A DNA stretch of 64,000 nt, taken from Mortierella sp. BCC40632 (lineage: Eukaryota > Mortierellomycota > Mortierellomycetes > Mortierellales > Mortierellaceae). A program made the position numbers and the translations under genes. Shown here in pieces: positions 1-11,649 of the stretch. The first letter of the stretch is position 1. Every line of letters starts with the position of its first letter. Under the pieces are notes generated by a model that searched no databases, had not been told where the DNA came from, and saw only the letters and a list, made by a program, of their open reading frames with translations. The DNA lies in assembly GCA_011634665.1 (NCBI GenBank), contig WAEK01000019.1, positions 930,001-994,000 of the forward strand, written 5' to 3'.

Positions 1-1
1 G

Positions 2-265
2 GATGTTCTCCCTCTCTCAGACGTTGTGATCACCGGTGTCCCGTCGCCAGCATACAAGGTTCCCTCTCACTTGATCCGCGACGGAGCCGTTTGCATCAAC
101 TTTTCCACTTTCAAGAACTTTGAGGGTGATGAGATCAAGAAGAAGGCAGCAATCTATGTTCCTGCTGTTGGCAAGGTCACTGTTGCTATGCTTGAGCGTA
201 ATCTCATTCGGTTGTTTGATTACCAGAACCAAGACCGTGCCGCATTGGCTCCATCGACCGCCTAA
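2..265 (+). CDS. MTD1: NAD-dependent methylenetetrahydrofolate dehydrogenase, C-terminal part
   Basis: This is the 3' end of a cytosolic one-carbon enzyme that oxidises 5,10-methylene-THF to methenyl-THF with NAD+. The frame is open from the left edge and ends at TAA 263-265. The visible 87 residues carry DVVITGVPS, then GAVCINF, then YVPAVGKVTVAMLERN, which match the C-terminal Rossmann half of yeast Mtd1. The conserved GKVT..ML..N segment sits near the end as expected. The rest of the gene lies outside the window. A CT-rich AG at 18-19 could be a splice acceptor, but the in-frame reading upstream of it also fits the family, so no intron is called. Identity is strong; the 5' structure is unknown. 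Confidence 0.88.
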   Translation, partial: DVLPLSDVVITGVPSPAYKVPSHLIRDGAVCINFSTFKNFEGDEIKKKAAIYVPAVGKVTVAMLERNLIRLFDYQNQDRAALAPSTA

Positions 266-636
266 AAACAGCAACATATTGGTTCAGGACACAATCTTAT
301 CTTATACTCCCCCCTACCCTACCCTACCCTACAAATCCTTTTTTTTCGTATCAAAGAAAAAAAAAAAAATCTCCTCATTCATATAACGCATTCCAGTCCG
401 CATATCATACAATACATTTTTTTTATACAGTCTGCACATACAAAGACACTCTCCTTCCCTCCTTGAACTGGAAGCGCAAACGCTGATCATGGACAACCAT
501 ATTGTCTTTAGCTGGATTCGGTTATCTTTTTTTTTTTAACACGCTGTGATCAGGATGTATGAGTATTAGAGTATGTTCCACAGCTAGGACTGCTAGGAGT
601 CACAGGGTCCATCCATTTTAGAGCTGGTCGATCACC

Positions 637-696
<60 letters not shown>

Positions 697-1158
697 ATCC
701 AGATATTTTGTATACATCAGAGAATGACAAAAAGGAAAAAGGAAAAAAGAAAACCTGAAGGTTTGAACCTGAATCGGAGCATCGTCAGAAGTAGAAAAAA
801 AAAAAAAAAAGCTGAAAATCAACAAGTTTCCTGTCACTTTTTTTTTTTTTTTTTTTCTTGCAAGTGGCTCTGTGCTTTTATGTCTAGCATCCGCGCTCGG
901 AGGAAGAAAAGAGTTTCCATCCTTTCTCTACCTATTTCAGTCGCTGTTTTTCAAATCCTTCATTCATTTTGTTCGGTTAAAAGGAAGAGAGGGGAGAGAG
1001 AGAGAGAGAGAGAGTATGTGTGGGTGGGTGGGAGTGGTGCCTAGAAGGGTTTCTCGCATTTGGTATCCTTACAGAGAGATGGCCTTGTAGTCTGCCCTGA
1101 TTTTTAAAACTAGTAAGGAGGGAGAAAGAAAGAAGAGAGGGGGGTATTCTATTAGCCG
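266..1158. other. Intergenic spacer with UTRs and simple repeats
   Basis: This lies between the converging 3' ends of MTD1 and ARPC4. It holds a perfect CT tract at about 640-694 (about 27 units), several A or T runs, a GA tract near 998-1014 and nothing that reads as a gene. Long Arg/Glu-type reading frames here are translations of the CT repeat. Confidence 0.7.
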
Positions 1159-1199
1159 TCATATTGATCTGCGCTTGATTGCAATGGAAAAAGGTCAAG

Positions 1200-1230
<31 letters not shown>

Positions 1231-2408
1231 CAAATCGAAGAACGAAAAAAAAAAAAATAACGCGTACATCTACAAGGTATGCCTTGGCAACGGTACGAGC
1301 ACGGGTGTTGATGCTCAATTTCATCTCACTGATTTCCTTATCCACGCCCTCCATGAACTCGATGATAAAGTCGACCAGTTTGTGCTTGTACATCTGCTCC
1401 GTGTGTGAATTGGTGATCAAGAATGAAATGTCGTATCCCTAATTGACCGATTATTAGTTATAATAATAATAATTAAAAAAAAAAAAAAAAAAAAAGCGAA
1501 CCGTTGCCGATCATAGAAAAAGGAGGTTAGAGGCATGTCAATAAATAAATAAATAAAAGGCAACAACGACGATCAATAGGGTCGGTTGGAAAGGCTGTTA
1601 TTACCTCTATTGGCTTGCGGCGAAGGATCACAAAGCTCTCAGCACGCTGTGTCAAGAAACGAGTAAACTTATGGGCGAGGATCCTTTCAATCTCGTCTGC
1701 CTGCTTAATGGCGATGCTGACACGGATAGAGTTGACAGAAGACTCGATCAAGATCTTTTCCTTGTCGTTTCTACTAATGACAACAGGGTTGAGGACGACT
1801 TCCTTGGATGCTCTGGAAAATTGGGTTGAATCCAGTTCACCGACCAAGTCGACCGTTGAGCGAACAAATAAATAAATATAAAAAAAAAAAAGGCAGCATG
1901 CAAGTTGAACAACCATGCACAGTCCAATGATATCCAGGTTCAATTTCCACGGGCATCATTATAAGATAGGGGGAGATATCAAGTCAGTCAAATGCTCGTA
2001 GGATTTGTGGGCGTTCATGATTTCATTGAAGACGAGCACCCCTGTCCATTACCTAGCCTCCACTTCGGGCTTGTTGTGACGCTCAGCGACTTGAGAGGAA
2101 AAGTTCTCCAGGCACAAAGCAGCAGTAAGTGTCGCGCGGACAGCGCCGAGGTATGGTCGCAGTGTGTTAGACTAGAATAACGAGACAAAGGGAGGAAGGA
2201 AGTGGGGCACAGATGGTTAGGTTCATTTTCTCCGTTAGCTTGAACACAGTAACAATGTCTGAGTCCAGGTTGATGGGCGTTTAAAAAAAAAATAGATGCT
2301 GTCAATGATGTCAAGGTGGATAGTAAAGACGCGCGATGAAGGCTGGCGATGTCCCTGCATCCTGAAACTCCAATGGGTCGAGAGGCGCGACATTCATGCA
2401 CCTACCAT
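1159..2408 (-). CDS. ARPC4: Arp2/3 complex subunit 4 (ARPC4, p20)
   Basis: ARPC4 is a core subunit of the seven-protein Arp2/3 complex that nucleates branched actin filaments at cortical patches. Five exons on the minus strand give 169 residues, against 168 in human: 2406-2408 (the ATG alone), 2053-2171, 1605-1812, 1274-1438 and 1159-1173. All introns are GT-AG and the phases join exactly. The product begins [16 protein letters not shown] and contains [45 protein letters not shown] and [13 protein letters not shown], which follow the family along its length. The last exon codes for only RRSI and the stop; it fits the usual length but is the least certain boundary. The start codon being the whole first coding exon is unusual. 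Confidence 0.93.
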
Positions 2409-2694
2409 GATGATGTAGAAAATAGGTGAGGTGAGAGATGCAAGGAGCCATTCATGCGCGAGAGGTCAAACGTCACTCTGAGCGGGAGAGAGAACGAGAG
2501 AGAGAGACAGAGACAAGACACGTGATTAGACGGGCGAAGTGGCTTTTCCCTGCACTCTCTCCTGCAACGACGACAAAAAAAAAAAAAAAAAAAAAGTGGC
2601 AACAAAATCCCTCTCCCCTCCTCTTTCTCTCTCTTTTTTCTCTCTTTCTCCATCCCTCTTCGCCCTCATCTCCACTCGCCTAATTCGGATTAAC
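2409..2694. promoter_or_regulatory. Divergent promoter of ARPC4 and the SR-protein gene
   Basis: A 286-bp spacer separates the divergent start codons. It contains a GA tract (about 2485-2515), an A run (2576-2595) and a long CT-rich stretch just before the SR-protein ATG. Its role as a shared promoter is inferred from position alone. Confidence 0.5.
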
Positions 2695-4954
2695 ATGGCT
2701 CTCTTCCTTGGTCGCCTTGCCCCAAACACCCGCTCTAGGGATCTCGAGGACATCTTTGCCAAGTATGGCAGAGTCACTCGCCTCGACATCAAGCGAGGTA
2801 CTCATATATTTATTTATTTATTTTCTAAAACACTTGACAGAATATACTTGATAGAACTTACTTGTTGAGCTCCCTCTTCTATGGCTCACCATTCTCCATC
2901 TGACCATCCCTTTCTCTCTCTCTCTTTCTCTCTCTCTCTCCCTTTTATTCTCCTTTGCACTATCCTCCACCTTGTTCCAGGCACCAACTCGGATTACGGA
3001 TTCGTTGAATACGATGTAAGCAGGATGCGCTTGCCGTCATCAGGATCTCGCAGCATTGCCCTGTCCGCGAAGCCCGCCCATGCAAGAATGATCAAGCACC
3101 TCATATTCTCTCCTCTCCTCCCGTCCGTTTGACTGACCCTCATCTATGACCTAAACTTTTATCCAGGACCGCCGCGATGCAGAGGAAGCTGTTCAGAGAC
3201 TCAATGGTTACAACGTGAACGGAAGCTCTATCGTTGTCGAGTTTGCCAAGAACGAGGCCCGCCGCTCTGGCAGTGGAGATGGCTGCTTCAAGGTACGAAG
3301 GGGGCTTATATGCAACGCATAACGACTGTGAAATGTGAAAAAAAAAACGCAATCTAATCTTTTTTTCTTTTCTTTTACTATCTTTTTTTTTTTTTTTTTC
3401 CTCGTCTCTATCAATGACTTCTTACCCAAAATAGTGTGGCGAGCCCGGTAACCGCCTTAAAGTTCAGAAAGAAGAAAAGAACGTAAACCCCTGGATTAGC
3501 GATTACTTGGCTTTCTAACCATTGATGTCTTTATATGAAATCGCTCTTTTTATGTTTGTAAAAATGTATATAGGTCACTGGGCTCGTGATTGTCGTGGTG
3601 GTCGTGGCCGTGACCGCAGAAGGTATTGTGAAGCGCCCATCTCCCTGCCACCGTTCACTTCTACCGAGTGCCAGTAGTCCTTGCGAGCAGACGACATTTC
3701 ATCGAGACATTTTTTTGCCCGATGCAGCGTTTGGATCAGGATGGGATAGGGATGGGATGGGGCTACCCAAAAATTTTTTTCTGGTCTCCTTCTCTGTATT
3801 GTGTTGACAACTGGATCAATAATCTATCTTTTCTGGCGGCGTCATGGGTTCCAGTACTGGATCTGTTTAATTTCCTTTTTCTTCATTATTTCCACTCAAG
3901 GAGCCCAAACCAGTATCCACTCAACGCCGTGCTCAGAACCCGCAAAAAAAATTGCTTACTGAAATCCATGGCAATCTTCCACGATTTGCTGCTGGTGGCT
4001 CAGTAATTGCAATGAAACAACAGTACTTTGCACGGGCTGTTGCGGAGAGGTAGTGATTTGGGTCTCCTAAGAAGAGTCCAAATAAGGAGAAAATGATGTA
4101 CTGGAATCATATTGACTAGCTGCTGGATCTATTGTCCAATGCAATATGGAGGAGGATGAATGGCCCTTCCCTTCTTCCCCATTCCGGCTCTAAACCTGCG
4201 GAGGAAAAATGACATGGGGATAAAAAAAAAAGTCGACCGAACTGCGGCTGTCGCTGTAACCAGAGGAGCGAGTCCTTCCCCCCCTTCCGAGATCAAAGCA
4301 GTTTTTCTTTTTTCTTTTTTCTTTTCTCCTCTTTTCCCCTTTCTTTTTCCTTTTGTTTTTCTTTCTTTCATTTTTCACATCCTGGAGGGTCAATTTTTAT
4401 CCGCTGCCCTGGTGAAGACGTCCTGGATAGACTTGCTGCCGATATTCTTGACAAGGAACCGCCTGCAGAGTCCGACCTGCTATGACCGATGCCTGGAAGC
4501 GATGACTTGCTTCCTATTCAGGACTTTCTCCCCTCCCCTCCCCCCGTTTATTTCATTCTTTTTTTTGCAGGAGAGAAGAACCGAGCAGTCAGCGTCTGGA
4601 GTTGTGACCAACTGAAGCGTCCGGAGCGAGGGAAAGAAAAAAAAAGATTCGGTGTTCTTTGCGAGTCCCGTCCTGTCCTGTCCTGTCCTGTCCTGTCCTG
4701 TCCTGTCCCGTCCTGTCCCTGTTTCCTCCCCCTGTCCCGTCGCCATATTCCAGTTCAATGCCTCATTCGTCGAACCATGCAGCCCCTCTCAGGCCGTAAT
4801 GTTCAATTGTATGTGCATGCGAAAGATCTGGAGTTGGTTTGAATCACACTTTGCTATCTATGGTTATCTTTGTTTTTGGCCTGCCATTTCTTTTTTTTTT
4901 TTTTTTTTTTTTCATCTTTTTTTTTGAAACAAAAAAAAAAAAAAAAAAAAAAAT

Positions 4955-4994
<40 letters not shown>

Positions 4995-5772
4995 GAAAAG
5001 AAAAAAAAAAAAAAAAAAAAGAAAAAAAAAGAGAAAAACCTCTTGTCCAAAAAAACACCCTTTAGTTCGAAATTTCTCGGGAAAAAGTGAGAGTGAGAGT
5101 GAGAGAATTGGCTAGTATTTCAGCTGAATTAACCTTTTTTTTCCCTTTCCTTCCTTCTTTCTTCCTTATTAATAACTAGATCTCGCTCGCCTCGTCGTCG
5201 CTCTCGTTCTCGTTCTCGTTCTCGCTCGCCTCGCCGCGAGTATCGCCGCGAAGAGCGAGACTATGGCCGTGACCGTGAGTACCGCCGGGACGATCGCCGT
5301 GAAGAACGTCGTGATCGAGAGGATCGCCGTGAGGATCGTCGTGAGGAACGTCGCGAGGATCGTCGGGAGGAAGGACGTGAGGAACGTCGTGAGGAACGTC
5401 GTGAGGGAGGTCGTGGCCGTGACTACCGTGATGATGAGCGTCGTGGTAGCCGTGACGACCGTCATCGAGATGCTTCTCCTGCTGCTCGCGGACGTTCTAC
5501 GAGCCCTCCCTCTGCTGACCGTGAGCGTCGTTCCTCGAATGCGGAGCCTCGTCAGCGCAGCGCCAGCCCACCAGCTAAGGAGCGGTAAGTGTGCCTTATT
5601 GTCATGAGGAATAATTGCCGATGTTGGAAAAATTAGAGAAATCAAAAAAAAAAAAAAAAAAAAAAAAAATCGAAACAAGTAGAACAGTTACTAACCTGAC
5701 AAATCTCTTTCTCTCTTTTGTTATCTGATTTGCGGGGGTAGTGGTGGATCATTTTCCCCTGAAGCCAACTAA
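2695..5772 (+). CDS. SR-family splicing factor (RRM, CCHC zinc knuckle, RS domain)
   Basis: This is a nuclear pre-mRNA splicing regulator of the SRSF7/9G8 or plant RSZ type. Seven exons give 253 residues: 2695-2797, 2981-3015, 3167-3292, 3435-3447, 3574-3622, 5180-5584 and 5742-5772. Residues 1-76 form an RRM with RNP2-like LFLGRL and RNP1-like DYGFVEYD. A knuckle C86-x2-C89-x4-H94-x4-C99 follows, then SPRRRSRSRSR-type RS dipeptides and a long Arg/Glu/Asp stretch. The knuckle is split across a 13-nt exon. Intron 5 is 1557 bp, more than ten times the usual size here, and is packed with simple repeats. Long introns in SR genes often carry regulated or poison exons; that is possible here but not shown. 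Confidence 0.92.
4671..4718. repeat. TGTCC pentanucleotide tandem repeat
   Basis: About nine slightly interrupted copies of TGTCC/TCCTG lie in the long intron of the SR-protein gene. The same unit recurs on the opposite strand at 53386-53462. Confidence 0.85.
4891..5031. repeat. Poly(T)-poly(A) block in SR-gene intron
   Basis: A T run of about 20 is followed by several long A runs split by a few other bases. This can fold as a T/A hairpin and is a likely assembly-difficult site. Confidence 0.8.
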
Positions 5773-6441
5773 GTGTCTAGTATAAGATCCGAGGGGGTGA
5801 GAGAGGGGAGAGAGAAATGTGCTATCCAAGTGAATCAGATATTGCCATTATATGTTTTTTTTTTCTTTTTTTTTTTTCCCTCCGTTTAATTTGGAAATAA
5901 CTTGTAGCGAGAGAGAATCCAGTCCCAGGGTGTGAGATTCGCTTTGAGACGATTAAAACAACAGCCGTATTGATTAGTTGGTTAACTGGTTGGTTGGTTG
6001 GTTGGTTGGTTGGTTGGTTGGTTGGTTGGTTGGTTGGTTGGTTGGTTGGTTGGTTGGTCAGAGCGGTCAACCATGGCACCATCAATCAGGGAAATGAGAT
6101 GATATGAAGTTTATTTATGAAAGAAAAAAGAGAGAAAGAGAGAAAGAATGAAAATGGTAGCAAAAGTGAAAGTGTTCTCAACAGTGGATGAGAGGTAATG
6201 CTCATTTTTTTTTGGAGTTTTTTGAAGTTTTTTTGAGGGGGAGTTCTTTTTTTTTTTTTTTTTTTTAAAAAGAAAAAGAAAAGACAAGAAAGTTGGGCTG
6301 GGGAGGGGGTAAGGGTAGAAAAGGATTATGAAATGGGGATGAAAGAAATAAAAGGGAGGGCTATGCAATGTGCGGTAGACTGAATGGTTTTTTGATTGGT
6401 TTTTTTTTTCTTTTCTTTTTTATGAAGAGACAAGGACATGT
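5773..6441. other. Convergent 3' spacer with (GGTT)n
   Basis: This spacer lies between the SR-protein stop and the NAP1 stop. It holds a nearly perfect GGTT tetranucleotide array at about 5977-6058 (some 20 units), T runs and A/G-rich UTR-like DNA. No gene is visible. Confidence 0.75.
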
Positions 6442-8784
6442 CTATTGCTGCTTGCACTCGGGAGCCTTCTCATCCTTGGCAGGGGCCTAAGTAAGGGAAA
6501 TGAATAAAAAAGACATTAGCCATTTGGACGAGAAAGAGAAAGGGAAAGAGTCGAAAAGAGTAAGGATTGTCAAGATAAAAATTCGTCAAAAATACTTACA
6601 CCTTCCTCATCGTCGTCCTCATCGTCATCCTCATCGTCATCCTCATCCTCATCCTCATCATCGTACTCAAAGTCATCATCATATTGGTCGCCATCATCCT
6701 GGTACTGAAGAGCCTTGCCAGTGAACCAGTCAACGGCACGAGGAATGATCGTGTCCTTGAGCTCCTCGCCCAATCCATAGTCGTGCTCAAGCTTCTCATC
6801 CAAGTCCTCATCCTCATCATCAATATCCTCCTCATCCTCGGGAGCAACTGGGGGGGTGAAGAAAGAGAAGAAGGTCTCTGCAGGGACAGTCTTCTTGACG
6901 ACACGGGTCTTGTTGGTACCCTTGTGACGCTGCTTCTTGGTCTCAACGGTGACAGAGAGATCCTTGTCCTCCTTCCACTCAATCTTAGTGCCCTCGGCGT
7001 GGTCATAGACAAAGTCGCCGCCATAACCAGGCTCATCCTGGTAGAAGTAGGTCTTTGAGAGAACAGTGTTGGTGAAGAAGTCGTTGGGTGCAAACTCAAA
7101 GTCGAGACGGAAGCCGGGCTTATCAAAGTACGCCATGCGGATGTCAACCAAGTGCTTGAGCGCCTCCTCATCCTTCTCTGTGATGATATCTGCGAACTGG
7201 GGGTTGTTCTTCAAAGCAGTGAGCCAGAACTCGGGAATACCTAATTTCACCATTCACCCATTCCATATCCACCAAGGGAGAGAGGGGAAGAGGGAGACAA
7301 TGTGAGTTCGAGGCAAAGCGGGAAAAGAAATAAAAATAACAATAATGACTGGGACCTGTGTATCTAAAAAAGACGAAATGCTTACCCTCAGCCTTCTGGG
7401 CATCCTTCTTATCATCATCATCCTCATCGTCCTCATCCTCGTCATTGTCCTCTTCCTCGTCATCACTGACACCATCCGCAACCTCGGCATCAGTGGGCTC
7501 GGACTTGCCGCTGACGTACTGGGCACGCTTCTCGTACAAAGGAGTGTAGAGGCCAAGGTACTTCTTCTCCAGGGCAAGGATCTCGTTCTGGAATTGAGCC
7601 TCCAAGACAGTGTGCTTGCTCTGAAGGGACTTCAAACCACGGACACGGCGACGGACCTCAGGGGACAGGCCCTGGAGCGAACCGTAGGGAGCGCCCACCA
7701 AGTTACCAAGACGGCCCTGCAACATAGACAGCAGCTGGGGGTTGTTGCCGAGCATGCTGGAACCTACAAAAGGAATCGATAAAAAAAGAGAGTACACCAC
7801 CGTTAGAAAAAGAAATATATGGTTCCTCGTAGTTTGCAGGACATAAGAGTCCAAGAGTTCCTTTTCAAGCGATTAAGAGTTGTGGTATGGAAACCATGGC
7901 TGGTATTTTGTTGGGGGAGGGGAAGTGAGAATAAGAGATAGATATAGAGAGAGAGAAAAGAGCAGGGACGGGAATAGGTGCGGAGAGAGGAGGACAAAAG
8001 ACATTTGGGCCGCGAGTTTTGAGCGTAGAGTCAAAGGTCAAACTCGGCATCAGGTCTCCGGGTGGCGGCGCAGGGCAGCAATGGTCCTTCTCCTTTTTTT
8101 CTCTCTCTCTCTCTCACACACTTTCGCTTTCTTTCTTTCTTTCTTGAGCCCCGAAACAAAAGAGACAAAAAAGCATGATGATATCATACCTGGAGTCTGG
8201 ATAGTCTCCATGTCCTCCTCGATGACGGGAACAGAGGGACGGACGGACGAGTTGATGGGGGCGGAGAAGATAGGAGTGTTTTGAGGCGTGGGAGCCTGCT
8301 GCTGCTGCTTCTTCTTGATATCGACGTTGGCTAGAGGAGGGGGGAATAACAGGGAGAGCGATGGAGGGGAGGGGGGGGTTAGTCACAGAAGAGATTCCCT
8401 GATGGGCACCATGCCAAATGTGGATGGGATCTGAGAATGGTGATGAGATCCTATTTGTTGGTGGTGAGATGGAATAGAGAAGAGCCTGGACAAGGAGTAC
8501 GACCAAGAAGGGCTGGGATGCCGAGAGATGGGCTACAAGCACTCATGGATCTCATGGTCCGGTCGCCCCATCAATCGAGTCATCATCCCCAACGTCTCTC
8601 CCTCTCTCTCTCTCTGGCTGTGCCGAAATCCCAAGTCCGCCACCAAGACAGTGTCCAGGATGGGTCGATGAATCTCTGGGAGAATTCTGGTGGGTCTTTT
8701 GGTCTGCTTGTCCATGGGCAAGGAGAAGAGAGGATGAAAAAGTATGGCGGATGAGAGGTCTCTCTTACCAGAGGATTGATCCAT
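6442..8784 (-). CDS. NAP1: Nucleosome assembly protein 1 (histone H2A-H2B chaperone)
   Basis: NAP1 binds and shuttles H2A-H2B and deposits it during chromatin assembly. Five exons on the minus strand give 406 residues: 8769-8784, 8190-8330, 7386-7763, 6600-7240 and 6442-6486. The N-terminus is short and Gln-rich. The dimerisation helix includes ALEKKYLGLYTPLYEKR. The earmuff domain includes GIPEFWLTALKN, DPGF-type strands and ETFFSFFTPP. A strongly acidic tail of Asp/Glu follows at about 345-390. The separate last exon encodes APAKDEKAPECKQQ, so the protein ends in CKQQ exactly like animal NAP1L1, whose terminal cysteine is annotated as farnesylated. Length and domain order are normal for the family. 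Confidence 0.95.
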
Positions 8785-9059
8785 TGTGTGGGTGATGATG
8801 CAACTGTGGAGGATGATCGAGAAAAGGAGAAAAAAAAAAAAAAAAAAAATTGGAGGCTCAGAAGAAAAAAAAAAAAAAAAAAGAAAGGGAGAGAGAGAGA
8901 GGTGAGAGAGAGAGTGAGGCAAGAGAGTGTACAGGTGTGAGTGAGGGTGCGAGAACGAGAGACTGAGAGAGTGAGTGGGAGAGAAAGTGAGAGAGAGAGA
9001 GAGGCACTCCTTATGCCCCTTAACAGAGTCGTAGTGGAAGCACAATGGTAAACACAAAG

Positions 9060-9106
<47 letters not shown>

Positions 9107-9175
9107 CAGAAGCCTTTTCTCTCTGTTCTTCCACCCACACTCTCTCTCTCCTCCCGTTTCTCATTTTGAATCAAC
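8785..9175. promoter_or_regulatory. Divergent promoter of NAP1 and nucleolar FKBP
   Basis: A 391-bp spacer separates two chromatin-related genes that start in opposite directions. It contains two long A runs (8830-8849, 8865-8882), a GA-rich stretch and a 40-base A run at 9062-9101. Shared control is inferred from position. Confidence 0.5.
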
Positions 9176-10543
9176 ATGCTCGGTTTCTGGGGTATGTTTG
9201 GCCTCTGCATGGTCTCTGCACATACTGCTCTGCTCTCCACCCCATCAGACCATCCAAACTAATGTCTGATTCGCTCATTGCCACCATTCTCTGGTAATAT
9301 TAGGTTTGACTGTCTTCCCTGAGAAGACCTATAGCCAGGTCGTTGAGAACTCGTTCAAGCTCTCCATGGTATGGACATATACTCTATTGTTTTCTTCTGG
9401 ATCGTGATGATTTTATCCTGTGGTGCGATCAAGCAGAGACTAAGATCACCCCCTTTTATTTTCACTTGGATTACAGGCTGCCTTGGACGAGACCGTCAAG
9501 CCCGGTCGTTCCTCTGTCCGTGTCACCGTCGATAAGAAGACCTTTATTCTCTGCTCTTTGTCCGCAGGCAAGATTGAGCAGCAGACCTTGGACTTGGTCT
9601 TTACCGAGGGCGAGGAGATCACTTTCTCTGTCTCTGGCGACAAGTAAGTCCAGAGATCCGTGGCGTTTTAATCACTGAACGCGATTGACTTTTTTTTTTT
9701 TTAAAAAAAAAAAAAAGGCAACGCTGATCTTAGATCTAATCGCGTCTTTTTTCTTTTTTCCTTGTTTCTTTTCTCAATTACAGCTGTGTCCATTTGTCTG
9801 GAAACTATCTCCCCGAGGACGATGGCATGGATTTTGGCGACGATGAGGATCTCTATGGCGACGAGGATGACTTTGATGGCGAGGATGACGAGGATGAGGA
9901 TGAGGACGAGGATGATGACGAGGATGACGAGGAGGAGGAGGATGACGAGGTTATTGTGACCAAGGGAGCCAAGCGCGTCGCTCAATTCGAGGAGTCTGCC
10001 ACCAAGAAGGACACTTCCAAGAAGCAGAAGGTCGAGGAGAAGGCTGCACCCAAGGCCAAGGAGGCCCCTAAGAAGGAGCAGCCCAAGAAGGAGGAGCCCA
10101 AGAAGAAGGAGCAGCCCAAGAAGGAGGAGGCCAAGAAGGAGCAGCCCAAGAAGGAAGAGCCAAAGAAGAAGGAGCAGCCCAAGAAGGAAGAGCCAAAGAA
10201 GGATAACAAGAAGGTCCTTGCCAACGGTCTTATCATCGAGGATGTCAAGGTTGGAGATGGTGCTGCTGCCAAGTCTGGAAAGAAGATTGGTATGCGCTAC
10301 ATTGGTCGTCTCACCAACGGCAAGGTCTTTGACAAGAACACGAGCGGAAAGCCCTTCCACTTCAACCTTGGTCGTGGTGAGGTCATCAAGGGATGGGATC
10401 TCGGTATCCAGGGAATGCAATTGGGAGGTGAGCGTCGCTTGACCATCCCCCCTGCTCTCGCTTATGGATCGCAGGGTGCTCCCCCAGATATTCCTCGCAA
10501 TGCCACCTTGGTTTTCGAGGTCAAGCTTGTTACCTTGAAGTAA
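9176..10543 (+). CDS. Nucleolar FKBP-type peptidyl-prolyl isomerase (FPR3/FPR4 type)
   Basis: This is a histone-binding prolyl isomerase of the nucleolus. Four exons give 335 residues: 9176-9191, 9304-9368, 9477-9643 and 9784-10543. Residues 1-95 form a nucleoplasmin-like beta domain ([30 protein letters not shown]). An Asp/Glu tract at about 96-145 and a Lys/Glu/Pro tract with repeated QPKKEEPKK units at about 175-223 follow. Residues 225-335 are a complete FKBP domain with [32 protein letters not shown] and LVFEVKLV, including the conserved VIKGWD drug-pocket motif. This order is that of yeast Fpr3/Fpr4. An AATAAA lies at 10575-10580. Which paralogue it represents cannot be told. Confidence 0.94.
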
Positions 10544-10703
10544 AGAACAACAACTCGTCAACACCCATCGCATAAATAAAAAGGCATATTTTCGAAAACC
10601 CAAAGTAGTTTTTTTTTTTTTACTTCGGCCTCGCTCCACTCCATATTCCCTTTCTCCTTTCTCACTTTCACCTGCTTCATCTAATCACCTTGCTCCCCTC
10701 CAA

Positions 10704-11508
10704 ATGTCCTCCACATGTCCACTCTGCCATGGCACAGTTGCCAAGTTCAACATCTCTTTTACCACAGAATTCACAATGTGCAGCAACGAAAACGTATGGA
10801 TTATCCTGCCTTTCCCCACTGTGTTTCTTCGGGCTGATCTGTCTTGTACTTTATTCACACTCTGCTAACAATAGATGTGCTCCTGCTTTGATCTCCTCTG
10901 CTTATTAGTGCATCTACCCATTCCAGGATGAGACTGCATTCAAAAGCTCTCTTAAATCCAGTAGCAAGAATGACAAGAAGAAGAGACCGCATCCTCCTGT
11001 GGAGGAAGCCAAGGCGGCCGCCGTCAAACGGGTTCGGACGCACGAGACCTTAACTACCGCGCCCATTCCATCTTGTCTCGAAGAAACAGGCCCAATCCCC
11101 TCGAACCTTTTGAAAACAATAGACACAGCTTTGTCACAACCAGGCTCCGATAACACGCCTGCTATCCCTTTTCCTTCAACCCTCATCGCTTCAGAGCTTT
11201 ACATTGGAAGCAACCAAGACACCCCACTGTCCTCGCCCAAAGAGTCTCTACCAGACCTTATTTTTGATGCCTTCCCAAGCGATCCATGGATCACACCAGT
11301 CACTCCACCTGACACAACTCTGGACTCGAACGCAAACCTGAAGACGGCCCATCCTTCCATGGATGCAGCAGCAACCAAATCACTCGAGACACTGCTGTTC
11401 AGTGACGACTTTGACATTGATTTTGGTTGTATCGATGGAGGCTATGACGGGAATATGGCGACGCTTGAATTTGATCCCGAGCTCGAAGCCATTTTGCAAC
11501 AACAATAA
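10704..11508 (+). CDS. Small protein with N-terminal zinc-type Cys motif and acidic C-terminus
   Basis: Two exons, 10704-10793 and 10909-11508, give 229 residues. The first 40 residues hold CPLC, then after 20 residues C-x4-C in the context MCSNENCIYPF. This layout resembles the short zinc motif of USPL1-like proteins (CPxC followed by C..xxCIYP), but I would not claim peptidase function because no catalytic domain follows. The remainder is Ser/Pro-rich with one basic patch (KNDKKKRPHPP, possible nuclear signal) and an acidic aromatic tail (LLFSDDFDIDF, FDPELEAILQQQ) like a transcriptional activation segment. The start is only 160 bp after the FKBP stop. Exon joining restores the Cys motif, which supports the intron. 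Function unknown. Confidence 0.68.
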
Positions 11509-11613
11509 CAACTCTAGTCCTCTGGTACCTCCCTGAAGATCAAGCAGCCCAAGAAGCGTCTGTATATACTTTGTGTACCCTTAACCTGCAAATGCTGCCT
11601 CATGCCAGCGTTT

Positions 11614-11649
<36 letters not shown>

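Noticed and set aside
550..837. Long frames made of Arg-Glu or Leu-Ser dipeptides (also at 2402-2683, 14309-14663, 52310-52525)
   Set aside because: They are translations of CT/GA microsatellites with no flanking conserved text.
9794..10272. Minus-strand Leu-rich frame opposite the FKBP gene
   Set aside because: Shadow of the Lys/Glu-rich coding repeats on the plus strand.
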